From Thermoanaerobaculia bacterium (GTDB taxonomy: Bacteria > Acidobacteriota > Thermoanaerobaculia > UBA5066), in assembly GCA_022071945.1 (NCBI GenBank), contig JAJVIN010000014.1:1-64000 (forward strand): a stretch of 64,000 bases of DNA, in the 5' to 3' direction. Every line of letters starts with the position of its first letter. The stretch's first letter is position 1. A program made the translations under genes and the position numbers. Below the pieces are notes generated by a model. It did not search any database, was not told where the DNA came from, and worked only from the letters and a program-made list of their open reading frames with translations. This document shows, in pieces, positions 16,863 to 26,328 of the stretch.

Positions 16863-17251
16863 CACTTCACCGCCCCGGGCCCCGAGGGCCCGCGCTGCAC
16901 GCCGGTGTAGTACTCGGCAAAGCGCGCGTAGTTCCTCTTGATCTGCGGGTCCTCCGGAGAAAGCTCCAGGGCCTTGCGGTAGGCGACGAGCGCCTTGGCC
17001 GTCTCCCCGACGGCCTCGTAGGCCACGGCCAGGTTGTTCTGGAGCTGGGCGTCGTTCGGCTTGAGCGCCGCGGCCTTCTCGAAACGGAAGAGGGCTTCTC
17101 TCCAGAAACCCTTCTTCGCCATCGTGACGCCGTACGACTTCTGGTCCTGGATGTCCGCGTCGTTTCGGGAAGAGGAGCAGCCGGAAACGACCGCGGAGAC
17201 CAAAGCGGTCATCGCGAAAAGCCTGAGAACGAGAGCGGGTCTTTTCCTCAC
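16862..17251 (-). CDS. TPR lipoprotein
   Basis: This 129-residue protein starts at GTG 17251, giving a basic n-region (RKRPALVLRLF), a hydrophobic core and a lipobox VVSGC with Cys about residue 25. An internal ATG at 17212 would leave a much shorter signal. Two to three TPR units follow: FWREALFRFEKAAALKPNDA, LQNNLAVAYEAVGETAKAL and VAYRKALELSPEDPQ. Small TPR lipoproteins usually scaffold outer-membrane complexes (for example BamD or PilF type), which fits the barrel protein two genes on. It is the first gene of the operon and divergent from dprA with 61 bases between them. Confidence 0.75.
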   Translation of the reverse strand: MRKRPALVLRLFAMTALVSAVVSGCSSSRNDADIQDQKSYGVTMAKKGFWREALFRFEKAAALKPNDAQLQNNLAVAYEAVGETAKALVAYRKALELSPEDPQIKRNYARFAEYYTGVQRGPSGPGAVK

Positions 17252-17312
17252 GGTTAGGGCACGGATTATAGTCGGGCACCTCTTCACGCCCTCGCAAGAA
17301 CCGAACCAGCCG

Positions 17313-18431
17313 ATGCAGATCCCGATCGATCTCGAAAGAGGACTCCACTGGGCGCGAACGGCCACCGGCCGCTCCGCGGCCGCCCTGCGCCGCCTGTTTC
17401 TCGAGGCGGGTTCCTTGACGGCCGTCCTCTCGATGGGACCCGGGGAGGCCGCCCGGGCCACGGGGCTTGCCGAGTCCATCTTCGCCGTGCTCCTGGGGCC
17501 CTCCGACGGCCCGCGGATCGCAGAGGACCGCCGCCGCCTCGAGGCCGTGGAGGGCCGGGTGATCACCTGGTTCGATGACGAGTACCCGCCGCTCCTGCGG
17601 GAAGTCCCCGATCCTCCGGCCGTCCTGTTCGCCAGGGGGAAGCCCCTTTCCGGACGACCAGCCGTGGCCGTCGTCGGCTCCCGGGCCGCCTCGCGGCCGG
17701 GACTCGAGGTGGCCCGCAGGCTCGGCTCCGGACTCGGGCGCGCGGGCGTGGCCGTGATCTCGGGATTCGCCAGAGGCATCGACTCGGCCGCTCACGAGGG
17801 AGCGATCGAGGCCTCAGCGGAGACGGTCGCCGTCCTGGGATGCGGCCTCGATGTCTCCTATCCCAGGGAGAACGAGAAGCTGCTCCCGCGCCTCCTGCAC
17901 GTCGGGACCGCCGTGTCCGAGTTCCCGCCCGGAACCCCGCCACGGCCGTACAACTTCCCCGTGCGCAACCGGATCCTGGCCGGGATGAGCTTGATGACGG
18001 TGGTCGTGGAGGCGCGCGAGAAGAGCGGGTCGCTCATCACGGCCAGGCTGGCCCTCGAGTACGGCCGCGACGTCGGGGCCGTGCCGGGCTCGGTTCTCAA
18101 CCCGGCCTCATCGGGTTCCAACGCCCTCCTGAAGGACGGCGCCATCCTCGTCCGGGACGAGAAAGACGTCCTGTCCGAGATCGGGGCGCCGGGCGCGGCG
18201 AGGGCCGGGGAACCCGCGCGAACGGACCAGATTCCCCCCGGTCTCGATGAGGATGCCGTCCTCTTGTACCGGTGCCTCGATCCTCTCGAGCAGAAGGATG
18301 CGGACGCGCTCGTGATAGAAACACGCCTTCCGGCCGCCCGCCTCGCCGCGGCCCTGGTCTCCCTGGAGCTCGAAGGACTCGTCCAAGCGCTGCCAGGGGC
18401 GGTCTTCGTGAGGCGGCAGGAAAAATCTTGA
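17313..18431 (+). CDS. dprA: DNA-processing protein DprA
   Basis: This 372-residue protein loads RecA onto incoming single-stranded DNA during natural transformation. The Rossmann core is evident: VAVVGSRAASRPG, VISGFARGIDSAAHEGAI, VAVLGCGLDVSYPREN, NFPVRNRILAGMS and VVEAREKSGSLITA. An N-terminal helical (SAM/HhH-like) region precedes it. The C-terminal winged helix (about 310-370, ending VQALPGAVFVRR) is present. The ATG at 17313 gives the usual family length; the frame is open further upstream but overlaps the lipoprotein gene. topA follows 10 bases later, the common dprA-topA pairing. Confidence 0.95.
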   Translation: MQIPIDLERGLHWARTATGRSAAALRRLFLEAGSLTAVLSMGPGEAARATGLAESIFAVLLGPSDGPRIAEDRRRLEAVEGRVITWFDDEYPPLLREVPDPPAVLFARGKPLSGRPAVAVVGSRAASRPGLEVARRLGSGLGRAGVAVISGFARGIDSAAHEGAIEASAETVAVLGCGLDVSYPRENEKLLPRLLHVGTAVSEFPPGTPPRPYNFPVRNRILAGMSLMTVVVEAREKSGSLITARLALEYGRDVGAVPGSVLNPASSGSNALLKDGAILVRDEKDVLSEIGAPGAARAGEPARTDQIPPGLDEDAVLLYRCLDPLEQKDADALVIETRLPAARLAAALVSLELEGLVQALPGAVFVRRQEKS

Positions 18432-18441
18432 CATTCATGGC

Positions 18442-21093
18442 ATGGTGTCGCGTCCAATGGTGAAGTCACTCGTCATCGTCGAATCACCCGCCAAGGCCTC
18501 GACCCTGGGCAAGTTCCTCGGGCGCGATTTCCACGTCGCGGCCTGCTACGGCCACGTGCGGGACCTTCCCAAGAAGGGCCTTTCGGTCGACCGGAAGAAC
18601 GGCTACGAACCCCAGTACGAGGTTCTGGACGGCAAGGAGCGGACCGTCAGCGAGCTCCGCAAGCTGGCCAAGCAGGCGGAGAGGATCTACCTGGCGGCTG
18701 ACCCCGACCGCGAGGGCGAGGCGATCTGCTGGCACCTGGAAGAGCTGCTGCGGCCCGCCAATCCCACTGCCGACTTCCACCGTGCCGAGTTCCACGAGAT
18801 CACCCGGACCGCCGTCACGAGGGCCATCGAGCACCCGGGCGTCATCGACAGGAACCGCGTCAACGCCCAGCAGGCCCGCCGCATCATCGACCGGCTCGTC
18901 GGCTACGAGGTCTCGGACCTTCTGTGGAAAAAGGTCTGGCGGGGCCTCTCCGCCGGCCGCGTCCAGACAGTCGCTCTCCGGATCATCGTCGAGCGCGAGG
19001 CCGAACGGACCCGATTCGTTCCCGTCCCGTACCACTCCGTCCCCGTGACCCTCACGCGGGAGGGCACGTCCTTTCCCGCCAAGCTCGCCGTCTGGAAAGG
19101 CGACCGGCTCAAGTTCGACGGGACCGATCCGCGGCTCGCCACCCTCGGGGATGCCGAGGAGGCCGTCGCGCACCTTCGCGCATCCAGCCTGAAGGTGGTT
19201 TCCGTCGAGTCCAAGGAACGCCGCGCCAACCCGGTGCCCCCGTTCACGACCTCCAAGCTCCAGCAGGCCGCCGCCCGAAGCCTCGGCTTCAGCGTCCGCC
19301 GGACGATGCAAGTCGCCCAGCGGCTCTACGAGGGCAAGGCGATCGGGGAGCGCGGGATGATCGGCCTCATCACCTACATGAGGACCGACTCGACGCGGAC
19401 GGCTGACGAGGCCCTCACGGCGGTCAGGCAGTACATCGGCAAGGTCTACGGACCCTCGGCCCTTCCGGCCGAACCCCGAAGGTTCCGCCAGAAGAAGGAT
19501 GCCCAGGACGCCCACGAGGCCATCCGGCCCACCTCCATGGACCTCCCGCCCGAGGCCATCGTGAGCTACCTGCAGCCCGACGAGCTCAAGCTCTACCGCC
19601 TCATCTGGAACCGGTTCGTCGCCTCCCAGATGACGCCCGCCGTCAGTGACGTGACGACCGTCGACATCGAGGCCTCACGCCCCGGGAGCGATCTGGCGGC
19701 CAGCCTGCGGGCCTCCGGCTCGGTTCTGAAGGATCCCGGTTTCCTCCGTGTCTACGGGCAGGAGGCCGAGACCGGCGAAGGGAACGGAGACGGCGGCGAG
19801 GAGAACGGCGACGACATGAAGGTGAGGCTTCCCCAGCTTCGCGCCGATGACCGGGTCGAGCTCGAAAAAGCCACCGCCGACAGCCACGAGACCCAGCCCC
19901 CGCCCCGGTTCAACGAAGCCTCGCTCGTCAAGTTCCTCGAGGAAAATGGCATCGGACGCCCGTCGACCTACGCCGAGATCCTCCGCAAGATCGAGGACCG
20001 TCAGTACGTCAGAAAGAAGGACCGTCGCTTCGTTCCCACCCTCCTGGGCTGGATCATCGTCGGCCTCATGAAGGACGGCTTCGACGACTTCTTCCAGACC
20101 GAGTACACGGCCCGGATGGAAGAGGAGCTCGACCAGGTCGAGGAAGGCCAGATGGACTGGCGCAAGGCCCTCTTGGAATTCGACGGGAAGTTCACCGCCG
20201 ATCGAGATCAAGCAGAGACCAAGATGGTCTCCGTCAAGGCCGGCCTGCTCCTCTCCGAGGTGAGGCATCACTTCCCTGGCTTTCCCCTGCCGCAAGGACT
20301 CCCGCCCGAGGACCAGTGCCCGAAGACGGGGCACCCCCTCAAGCTCCGGATGGGAAAGGCCGGCCTCTTCATCGGCTGCTCGGGCTACAAGGAAGCCGAT
20401 TGCGACTTCACCATCAACCTCCCCGAACCGGAGGAAGACGCCCTGGACGCGACGGAGCTCGAAGGGCAGACCTGTGACGAATGCGGCCGGCCGATGAAGC
20501 TCAGGAGCGGCCGGGACGGCGGCAGCTTTCTCGGCTGCACGGGCTACCCTCAGTGCAAGAACACCGTCCCCGTGAAGGTGGCCGACGGCAAGGCGGAGGC
20601 CCGCCGGGACGAACCGACGGGCGAGACCTGCCCGGCATGCGGGAGCAACCTCGTCAAGAAACACGGCCGGTTCGGCGACTACGTGGCCTGCGCGAATTAC
20701 CCGGCGTGCCGCTATCGGCCCCCCAAGGCCGTGACGACCACGGGCGTCAGCTGCCCGGACTGCAAGACCGGCGAAATCCTCGTTCGCAAGGGCCGCTTCG
20801 GTCCGTTCTACGGCTGCTCGAACTACCCCTCCTGTAGCCGGAACTTCCGGGCACGACCCGTGCCGAAGCCGTGCCCGTCGTGCGGGGCTCCGTATCTCCT
20901 CGTGAGAGACCGCAAGGCCGGGGCCTTCTATGTCTGCGATCGCGAGGAGTGCGGGTTCGACGCGAAGGCGGAGGACATCGACATCTACACGCCCCAGACC
21001 CTGATCTCCGAGGCCGCGATGGCGGCGGCGCTCGCCGATGCCTCGAAGGCCAAGAAGGCGGAGCCGGCCGCGCGTAAACGCAAGGCGACCTGA
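18442..21093 (+). CDS. topA: DNA topoisomerase I (type IA)
   Basis: This 883-residue enzyme relaxes negatively supercoiled DNA. The TOPRIM domain opens with SLVIVESPAKAS and carries the acidic AADPDREGEAI motif. The catalytic Tyr is about residue 312 in MIGLITYMRTDSTR. The FNEASLVKFLEENGIGRPST segment of the DNA gate is intact. The C-terminus has five C4 zinc-finger modules (from about 640: CPKTGHPLKLR, CDECGRPMKLR, CPACGSNLVKK, CPDCKTGEILV, CPSCGAPYLLV), more than the three of Escherichia coli, and ends in an Ala/Lys tail. A second in-frame ATG at 18457 gives the commoner MVKSLVIVES start. It is probably co-transcribed with dprA. Confidence 0.96.
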   Translation: MVSRPMVKSLVIVESPAKASTLGKFLGRDFHVAACYGHVRDLPKKGLSVDRKNGYEPQYEVLDGKERTVSELRKLAKQAERIYLAADPDREGEAICWHLEELLRPANPTADFHRAEFHEITRTAVTRAIEHPGVIDRNRVNAQQARRIIDRLVGYEVSDLLWKKVWRGLSAGRVQTVALRIIVEREAERTRFVPVPYHSVPVTLTREGTSFPAKLAVWKGDRLKFDGTDPRLATLGDAEEAVAHLRASSLKVVSVESKERRANPVPPFTTSKLQQAAARSLGFSVRRTMQVAQRLYEGKAIGERGMIGLITYMRTDSTRTADEALTAVRQYIGKVYGPSALPAEPRRFRQKKDAQDAHEAIRPTSMDLPPEAIVSYLQPDELKLYRLIWNRFVASQMTPAVSDVTTVDIEASRPGSDLAASLRASGSVLKDPGFLRVYGQEAETGEGNGDGGEENGDDMKVRLPQLRADDRVELEKATADSHETQPPPRFNEASLVKFLEENGIGRPSTYAEILRKIEDRQYVRKKDRRFVPTLLGWIIVGLMKDGFDDFFQTEYTARMEEELDQVEEGQMDWRKALLEFDGKFTADRDQAETKMVSVKAGLLLSEVRHHFPGFPLPQGLPPEDQCPKTGHPLKLRMGKAGLFIGCSGYKEADCDFTINLPEPEEDALDATELEGQTCDECGRPMKLRSGRDGGSFLGCTGYPQCKNTVPVKVADGKAEARRDEPTGETCPACGSNLVKKHGRFGDYVACANYPACRYRPPKAVTTTGVSCPDCKTGEILVRKGRFGPFYGCSNYPSCSRNFRARPVPKPCPSCGAPYLLVRDRKAGAFYVCDREECGFDAKAEDIDIYTPQTLISEAAMAAALADASKAKKAEPAARKRKAT

Positions 21094-21176
21094 GGGGGCA
21101 GCCCCTGGACACCGGGAGCCCCGGGCCGCTTGCGTCCTCCGCGCCTCCTCAGGAAGGCGTCCTGTGCGAATTCACC

Positions 21177-21662
21177 GTGACCCGGAGACTCCTGAAGAGG
21201 GGGCTCTTCCGGTACGTGACCGGAGTGAGGAGGGCCCAGATCGGGATCGCCGGAGTGTGTCTCCTCGTCTTCGCGGTCCTGGCTCTCAGTCCTTCCGTCC
21301 GTCCTCTCCTGAAGGGCGTCATGCTCGCCATGGCCGCGATGTCGAGCCTCGCCTTCGCGGGGCGCGTGGCCGGGACCCTGAGGCGAAGCGGGGCCCTTCT
21401 CGACAAGCTCGGGGGTGAGGTCCGGACCTCTTTTCGGGTGGATGGCGAGGGCATTCGGCTCGAAAACCCACTCGGGGTTTCCAGCGTTTCATGGAGGATG
21501 ATCGAGGACGTCTGGGTCTTCGACGACGTCTGGCTGCTCTTCATCGGGAAGGTGGACTACATGACGATCCCGGTGGAGGCCCTGGGCGTGCCGGGCGCTT
21601 CCGAGTTGCTTCGCCTGGCCCGACTCAACGGCAGACGGATTTGCGGCCGGATGCGCGGATAG
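21177..21662 (+). CDS. YcxB-like membrane protein
   Basis: This 161-residue protein has two hydrophobic helices near the N-terminus (QIGIAGVCLLVFAVLALSP and GVMLAMAAMSSLAFAG). A C-terminal YcxB-type domain follows (SFRVDGEGIRLENPLG, SVSWRMIEDVWVFDDVWLLF, YMTIPVEALG). In that family the domain is cytoplasmic and uncharacterised. The start is GTG 21177; AGGAAGG at 21150 is too far to decide it, so the true start is uncertain. It lies 83 bases after topA and before the kinase at 21711 in the same direction. Confidence 0.65.
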   Translation: MTRRLLKRGLFRYVTGVRRAQIGIAGVCLLVFAVLALSPSVRPLLKGVMLAMAAMSSLAFAGRVAGTLRRSGALLDKLGGEVRTSFRVDGEGIRLENPLGVSSVSWRMIEDVWVFDDVWLLFIGKVDYMTIPVEALGVPGASELLRLARLNGRRICGRMRG

Positions 21663-21710
21663 AATCAAAGCGAGGCCCCCCGGGCCTGTCCCGCGCGAGG
21701 AGATTTCTAG

Positions 21711-23615
21711 ATGTCCTCCCCATCCACCATCGGGCGATACGAGATCCGGCGGCTCCTCGGCCAGGGCGGCATGGGAACGGTCTATCTCGCGTGGGATCCG
21801 CAGATGGACCGCGAGGTTGCGCTGAAGACGATCCGGACGGACGGTCCGGTGGCCGGGGACACGACGGGCGCCCGGGCCCGGTTCCTCAAAGAGGCCCGGC
21901 TCGCGGGACGCCTCCTGCACCCTCACATCGCGACCGTCTTCGACGTCGGCGAGGCTGATGGGGTCCTCTTTCTCGCGATGGAGTACGTCGACGGCGGGAA
22001 CCTCGCGGAAAGACTCGCCAGGGCGAAGGGACCCCTTCCGGTCCGCGAGACGCTCGTCATCGCCGCTCAGGTGGCCGAGGCCCTCTCCCACGCCCATTCC
22101 CGCGGCGTCATTCACCGTGACATCAAGCCCGCCAACATCCTCTTTTCCAGAGAGGACACGGCGAAGGTCACGGACTTCGGCATCGGCAAGCTGATCGGCG
22201 CGGACGTCACGACCATGACCGCGACCGGGCAGATGGTCGGATCGCCCTCGTACATGTCGCCCGAGCAGATCCGGAGCGAACCCCTGGACGGCCGGAGCGA
22301 TCTCTTCTCCCTCGGCCTCGTCCTCTACGAGTGCCTGACCGCGAGAAAGCCGTTCTCGGGGGACTCGCTCACCGGCCTCATCTACCAGATCCTGACCACC
22401 GAGCCGCCGGATCTTTCCGCCCTGCGGCCCGGCATCCCTGCCGAGGTCGCCGCTCTCGTCAAGCGATCGATCGCGAAAAACGCCGCTGACCGGTTCACGA
22501 ATGCCTCCGAGATGGCAGCGGCCCTTCGGGCACTTGCCTCGGCGATCCCCGATGCGGCGGGCGGAGCGATTTCTGGGGTCAACACCGAGGAGACCGTACG
22601 GCTCGAGCCGACGTCTCCCACGTCTCCCGTTTCGTACACACCACCGACGATGCCGGCGCGGACCCCGAGACCCCTGGCTTCGATCGAGGTGAAGAAGCGG
22701 CCGCCCGTCGTCCCGCTCGTGGCCGGCGGCGCCGCCCTTCTCATCATCGTGGCGGGAGGGCTGTTTTACCTCCTGCGGAGCCGGCCCGAGAAGATCGAGC
22801 CCCCGCCGGCCCCGCTTCCACAGCCGGCCGTCCCTTCGCCAGCGCCGTCTCCCCTCGCCGTGATCCCGCCGTCGCCACCCGTCACCGAGACTCCGGGCGC
22901 CATCCGGATCGTCGAGCTGACACCCGCTGTTCCGTCCCCCGCCATCGCGGCGGTGACGCCGAAAGCGGCCGCGTCGCCTTCCGCCGAGATGACGCCCGCG
23001 CCCGTCCGGCAGGTCTCGTCACCCACGCCCCCGGCACAGGCTCCGTCAACGGAGGCCCCGGGCCTTCGCGTCGTGACACGAAGGAGCGTGAAGGTGGGCG
23101 TGTCCCCCGAGGAAGCGAGCGTCTTTCTCGACGGCCGCTGGGTCGGAATCGCGGACGACTGGGACGACGGGCGCGGCGGAGGGCTCCTGACTTTCACGTC
23201 GCCCGGGCGACACACCCTGCGCTTCGCGTATCCGGGAAAGGACGACCTCGTCGTCGAGGTCGTGGTCTCTCCGAGCGGCGAGGACGACGAGGTCGAGATC
23301 GAGGAGAAGCTCGTTCCGGGCTCTCCGAGGGGTCCGCTCGGTCCCTCCGGCAAGTTCAAGTCGCCGTCGTACAAGACCCGAGGCGAGCTCCTGTTCAAGG
23401 TCGAGCCCCCGACGGCCCGGGTGCTGGTCGACGGGCGGCCAGCGGGAACGGCCGGGGACTTCGTCTCCACCCCTCTGAAGCTCGACGCGATGAAGGCTTA
23501 CGAGATCTCACTTGCCGCGGACGGGTACGAGACGAAGACCCTGCGGGTCGTCTCGACTCCCTCGGCGGGTGACGATCGGGTGGTCGTCAAGGAAAAGCTG
23601 AAACCGGGGCGCTGA
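21711..23615 (+). CDS. Transmembrane Ser/Thr protein kinase with PEGA-like C-terminus
   Basis: This 634-residue Hanks-type kinase has every catalytic landmark. The Gly loop is GQGGMGTVYLAWD, Lys lies in VALKTI, the catalytic loop is HRDIKPANILFS, metal-binding is DFGIGKLIG, and the P+1 loop is GSPSYMSPEQI. One membrane helix (about 333-355, PLVAGGAALLIIVAGGLFYLL) is followed by a long Pro/Ala linker. The C-terminal part has two repeats resembling PEGA (KVGVSPEEASVFLDGRWVG and FKVEPPTARVLVDGRPAG). The kinase is cytoplasmic and the repeats are exported, so it probably senses something in the envelope. A good GAGGAG ribosome site precedes ATG 21711. Confidence 0.93.
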   Translation: MSSPSTIGRYEIRRLLGQGGMGTVYLAWDPQMDREVALKTIRTDGPVAGDTTGARARFLKEARLAGRLLHPHIATVFDVGEADGVLFLAMEYVDGGNLAERLARAKGPLPVRETLVIAAQVAEALSHAHSRGVIHRDIKPANILFSREDTAKVTDFGIGKLIGADVTTMTATGQMVGSPSYMSPEQIRSEPLDGRSDLFSLGLVLYECLTARKPFSGDSLTGLIYQILTTEPPDLSALRPGIPAEVAALVKRSIAKNAADRFTNASEMAAALRALASAIPDAAGGAISGVNTEETVRLEPTSPTSPVSYTPPTMPARTPRPLASIEVKKRPPVVPLVAGGAALLIIVAGGLFYLLRSRPEKIEPPPAPLPQPAVPSPAPSPLAVIPPSPPVTETPGAIRIVELTPAVPSPAIAAVTPKAAASPSAEMTPAPVRQVSSPTPPAQAPSTEAPGLRVVTRRSVKVGVSPEEASVFLDGRWVGIADDWDDGRGGGLLTFTSPGRHTLRFAYPGKDDLVVEVVVSPSGEDDEVEIEEKLVPGSPRGPLGPSGKFKSPSYKTRGELLFKVEPPTARVLVDGRPAGTAGDFVSTPLKLDAMKAYEISLAADGYETKTLRVVSTPSAGDDRVVVKEKLKPGR

Positions 23616-23624
23616 GAGGGACGC

Positions 23625-24464
23625 TCACGCGGGACCCGGTTTTCTTCCCGTCGTCACCGTGAACGTTTGCAGGAAGTGGAAGTCCGGGCGCGTCAGAGCC
23701 CACGCGGGCGACTGGCTGTCCATCAGGGCTTCCAGCTCGGCGTCATCCTCGGGCGAAAGGTACGGCGACAGCCTGCCCCGGAACGTCCCGTCGAAGAGGC
23801 ACTCCTGGATGTAGGCGGAGGCGTCCTCGTCGAGGGGCGAGATCCGCTCGATCGCGATGGTCCGCGCGGTGACGGCGGAAAACCCGGCCTGCCGGAGCCG
23901 GCCCGTCCAGGCGCGGATGCCGGCAAGCTCGGTCTCCGAGCGCCCGTACCGGTCCCGGTAGTAAGCCCGGACGGCTTCGTTCGTCAGCCTCTCGAGGCGG
24001 GAATCCCACGCGAAGAGCATGTCGGGAAGGTAGGAGCCGTGGCCGATGGCGACGAGGCCCCCGGGGCGCAGAGCCGAGCGAATCTCCTTCAGCGACTCGA
24101 CGGGATCAGGGAGGTGGTGGAGCGTGTTTGCCGACCAGATCAGATCGAACGACTCCGGCGAGAGGGGCAGGGCCCGAAGGTCGGCCTGCAGGGTCCGGCA
24201 GAGACGCCGGCGAGCGCTCACGAGGTGGGGCCAGGCGAGATCGAGGGCAAAGACCCGGCTCGTTTGAGGCAAGAGGTCCTGGATGAGGCGTGAGACGTGG
24301 CCCGTTCCACACCCCGCGTCGAGGACGAGCCGGGACGTGGGGGGAACGAGCGTGGTCAGGAGTGCGCGGAGTTCGGGCCCCGCGAAGGCGTTCCAGAGAT
24401 CGAGCTTCCGCCCGTAGTCGCGCCACTGCGTATCGCCGAGCCAGCCGGGAGAGCCTCGAGTCAT
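23625..24464 (-). CDS. Class I SAM-dependent methyltransferase
   Basis: This 279-residue protein has SAM motif I VLDAGCGTGHVSRLIQ, an acidic end of strand 2 (VFALDLAWPH), motif II/III FDLIWSANTLHHLPDP and LRPGGLVAIGHGS. This is the UbiE/Methyltransf_11 pattern. The acceptor is not evident. ATG 24464 is chosen because residues encoded upstream look noncoding. That leaves only 22 bases before the divergent glycerophosphodiesterase, so the promoters must overlap or one start is misplaced. It is convergent with the kinase gene, nine bases away. Confidence 0.85.
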   Translation of the reverse strand: MTRGSPGWLGDTQWRDYGRKLDLWNAFAGPELRALLTTLVPPTSRLVLDAGCGTGHVSRLIQDLLPQTSRVFALDLAWPHLVSARRRLCRTLQADLRALPLSPESFDLIWSANTLHHLPDPVESLKEIRSALRPGGLVAIGHGSYLPDMLFAWDSRLERLTNEAVRAYYRDRYGRSETELAGIRAWTGRLRQAGFSAVTARTIAIERISPLDEDASAYIQECLFDGTFRGRLSPYLSPEDDAELEALMDSQSPAWALTRPDFHFLQTFTVTTGRKPGPA

Positions 24465-24486
24465 CGACGCGAGGATAATCGGACTG

Positions 24487-25251
24487 ATGAGTGAAGAGCC
24501 GCTTCCCGCCGTTCGGATCGTTGGACACCGGGGGTCCCCGCAAAAGGCCCTCGAGAACACGATCGAGAGCTTCGATACCGCCGAGGCCGAGGGCGCGGAC
24601 GCCATCGAGCTGGATATCCGCCTCACGTTCGACGGGGAGGCGGTCGTTCACCACGACGCGGAGTTCGAGGCGTCAGGGAGAGCTCACGCCATCGCGAATA
24701 CGTGCCTCGCGGAGCTCTCTGAAGTGACGATCACGAAAGGAGGCCTCGAGGGCAGGATCGAGACGCTGAGAGACGTGCTCCTGCGGTACGCGGGCGGCTT
24801 CCAGTACATGATCGAGCTGAAGCCGGGGCCGTCTCCGCGCCACGGACTGCTGGAGTTCCGCGTCGTGAATCTCATCCAGCAGTTCGGACTTCAGAAGAAA
24901 TGCTGGGTGCTCTCGTTCTCTCCCGAGATTCTCAGGCGCGTGAACGACCTGGATCCCGCGATCCGGACTCTCCTCGATTTCGACGAGACCTCCTACCGGC
25001 CAGAGGGCGCGTACTGGCCGAATCTCCCGAAGGGGTGCCTCAACATAGGGCCCCGGTTCACGCTCGCCTCTCCCGCCCTTTTCGAGGCCGCCCGGGCGGC
25101 CGGAATCTCGGTTCATGTCTGGACGGTCAATGACGTCGAGAAGGCCCGAGAGCTCGCCTCCCTCGGGGCCGAGAGCCTGATCACGGACGTTCCGGGCGAG
25201 CTCGTCGCGGCTCTCCGCGCGCCGCACCCGCTCCTGACGAGGACCGAGTAG
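24487..25251 (+). CDS. Glycerophosphodiester phosphodiesterase
   Basis: This 254-residue cytosolic enzyme hydrolyses glycerophosphodiesters to glycerol-3-phosphate and an alcohol. The GDPD signature is intact: VGHRGSPQKALENTIESFDT, then EGADAIELDIRLTFDGEAVV and HHD, and MIELKPG further on. The C-terminal AGISVHVWTVNDVEKARELA is also typical. There is no signal peptide, matching the UgpQ-like cytoplasmic group. It stands alone on the plus strand between two minus-strand genes; the downstream gene ends three bases after its stop. Confidence 0.92.
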   Translation: MSEEPLPAVRIVGHRGSPQKALENTIESFDTAEAEGADAIELDIRLTFDGEAVVHHDAEFEASGRAHAIANTCLAELSEVTITKGGLEGRIETLRDVLLRYAGGFQYMIELKPGPSPRHGLLEFRVVNLIQQFGLQKKCWVLSFSPEILRRVNDLDPAIRTLLDFDETSYRPEGAYWPNLPKGCLNIGPRFTLASPALFEAARAAGISVHVWTVNDVEKARELASLGAESLITDVPGELVAALRAPHPLLTRTE

Positions 25252-25254
25252 GGG

Positions 25255-26328
25255 TCAGCCGGGGGCCCTCTCCGCCCTCCTCGAAGAGAACCACGCCGAG
25301 GTCTGCGCGAGAGCGGCGCCGAACACGAAGACGAAGATCCCGAAGAAGATCGACAGGAGCGTGTTGCTGTAGGTGTAGGCCCAGGAGATCTGGCCGGGCG
25401 CCGCCCGTTCGAGCCGGGAATGATCGAACTGGATCGAGCCGATCACGAGAAGAGCGAGAAGGAAGCCCGCCAGGAGCGCCCAGGGGACGAACCGGACGAG
25501 ACGCGTGCCCGTCTTGCGCTGCCGCATCCCGAGACGGGAAGAGACGAGGATCAGGATGACGGGACCGAGAAGAAGGGCCAGCCACTGGGACTCCAGGAGA
25601 TCCGGCGGAGGAGCCTGCGCCGTCAGCGCGATCACGTCGGCCGGAAGGTACTTCCAGGTGTCGGACAGAACGTCGCCCTTCTTCTTCAGCTCGGGCTCCG
25701 CCACGGCCTTCCATCCCGGGGGCAAGAGAACGCGGATGTCGATGTTTCCGAACCCGGCCCATTCCTTTGCCGGTGAGAGGACATAGCCGAACTGCCACAT
25801 CACCGTCGGGCTGTTCGTGGCGTAGCGCCCGGGTTCGGCGGCGTAGGCGACCCGGAGCTCGTGGGTCCCCGTCGAGAGGTCCACAGAAAAGCGAAGGTGG
25901 TCCCCGAGGCTCCGCGTCCGGTACGGGATCGGCATCGACATCAGGAGAGGCGGTGTCGCCGTCGGGGGCCGCCAGGCGACGGGTAGGTCGGAATCCGGGA
26001 TCGACACCCGCTCGAAAGGGACGGAGTCGCCGTCGAGCGTGACCGAGGCGGCACCCGGCGCGGAGCCGGCAACGAAGAAGAGCTCGACCTTGCGGGCTTC
26101 CTTGTCGTTGCGCACGCGGTAGACCGCCTCGACCTGGATGTCCCGGCGCCCATCTCTGGCGCCCAGGGGTCTCAGGTCGAATGTGAGCCGCTCCTTTTCG
26201 ATGAAGAGGTCCCGGACCCCGCCGCCGAGCTCTCGCATCGTGTCCCCCGTGATCGCCGGGGACGCCATGTTGGCGAGGGCCGGAACCGCCAGGCTCAAAA
26301 GGAGGATCGGCGCCACTCGGGACAGCAC
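25255..26328 (-). CDS. Exported membrane protein of unknown function
   Basis: From GTG 26328 the 357-residue product has a good signal peptide (LSRVAPILLLSLAVPALA). A beta-rich periplasmic region follows (about 20-230; YRVRNDKEARKVELFFVAGS, STGTHELRVAYAAEPGRY). Three C-terminal membrane helices end the chain (WLALLLGPVILILVSS, VPWALLAGFLLALLVIG, LLSIFFGIFVFVFGAAL). I recognise no family. The frame is open back to an ATG at 26526 that overlaps the upstream stop as ATGA, and a GTG at 26406 is also possible. The extra 66 residues look like translated spacer, so I prefer 26328, without a clear ribosome site. The 26329-26522 stretch would then be noncoding. Confidence 0.65.
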   Translation of the reverse strand: MLSRVAPILLLSLAVPALANMASPAITGDTMRELGGGVRDLFIEKERLTFDLRPLGARDGRRDIQVEAVYRVRNDKEARKVELFFVAGSAPGAASVTLDGDSVPFERVSIPDSDLPVAWRPPTATPPLLMSMPIPYRTRSLGDHLRFSVDLSTGTHELRVAYAAEPGRYATNSPTVMWQFGYVLSPAKEWAGFGNIDIRVLLPPGWKAVAEPELKKKGDVLSDTWKYLPADVIALTAQAPPPDLLESQWLALLLGPVILILVSSRLGMRQRKTGTRLVRFVPWALLAGFLLALLVIGSIQFDHSRLERAAPGQISWAYTYSNTLLSIFFGIFVFVFGAALAQTSAWFSSRRAERAPG

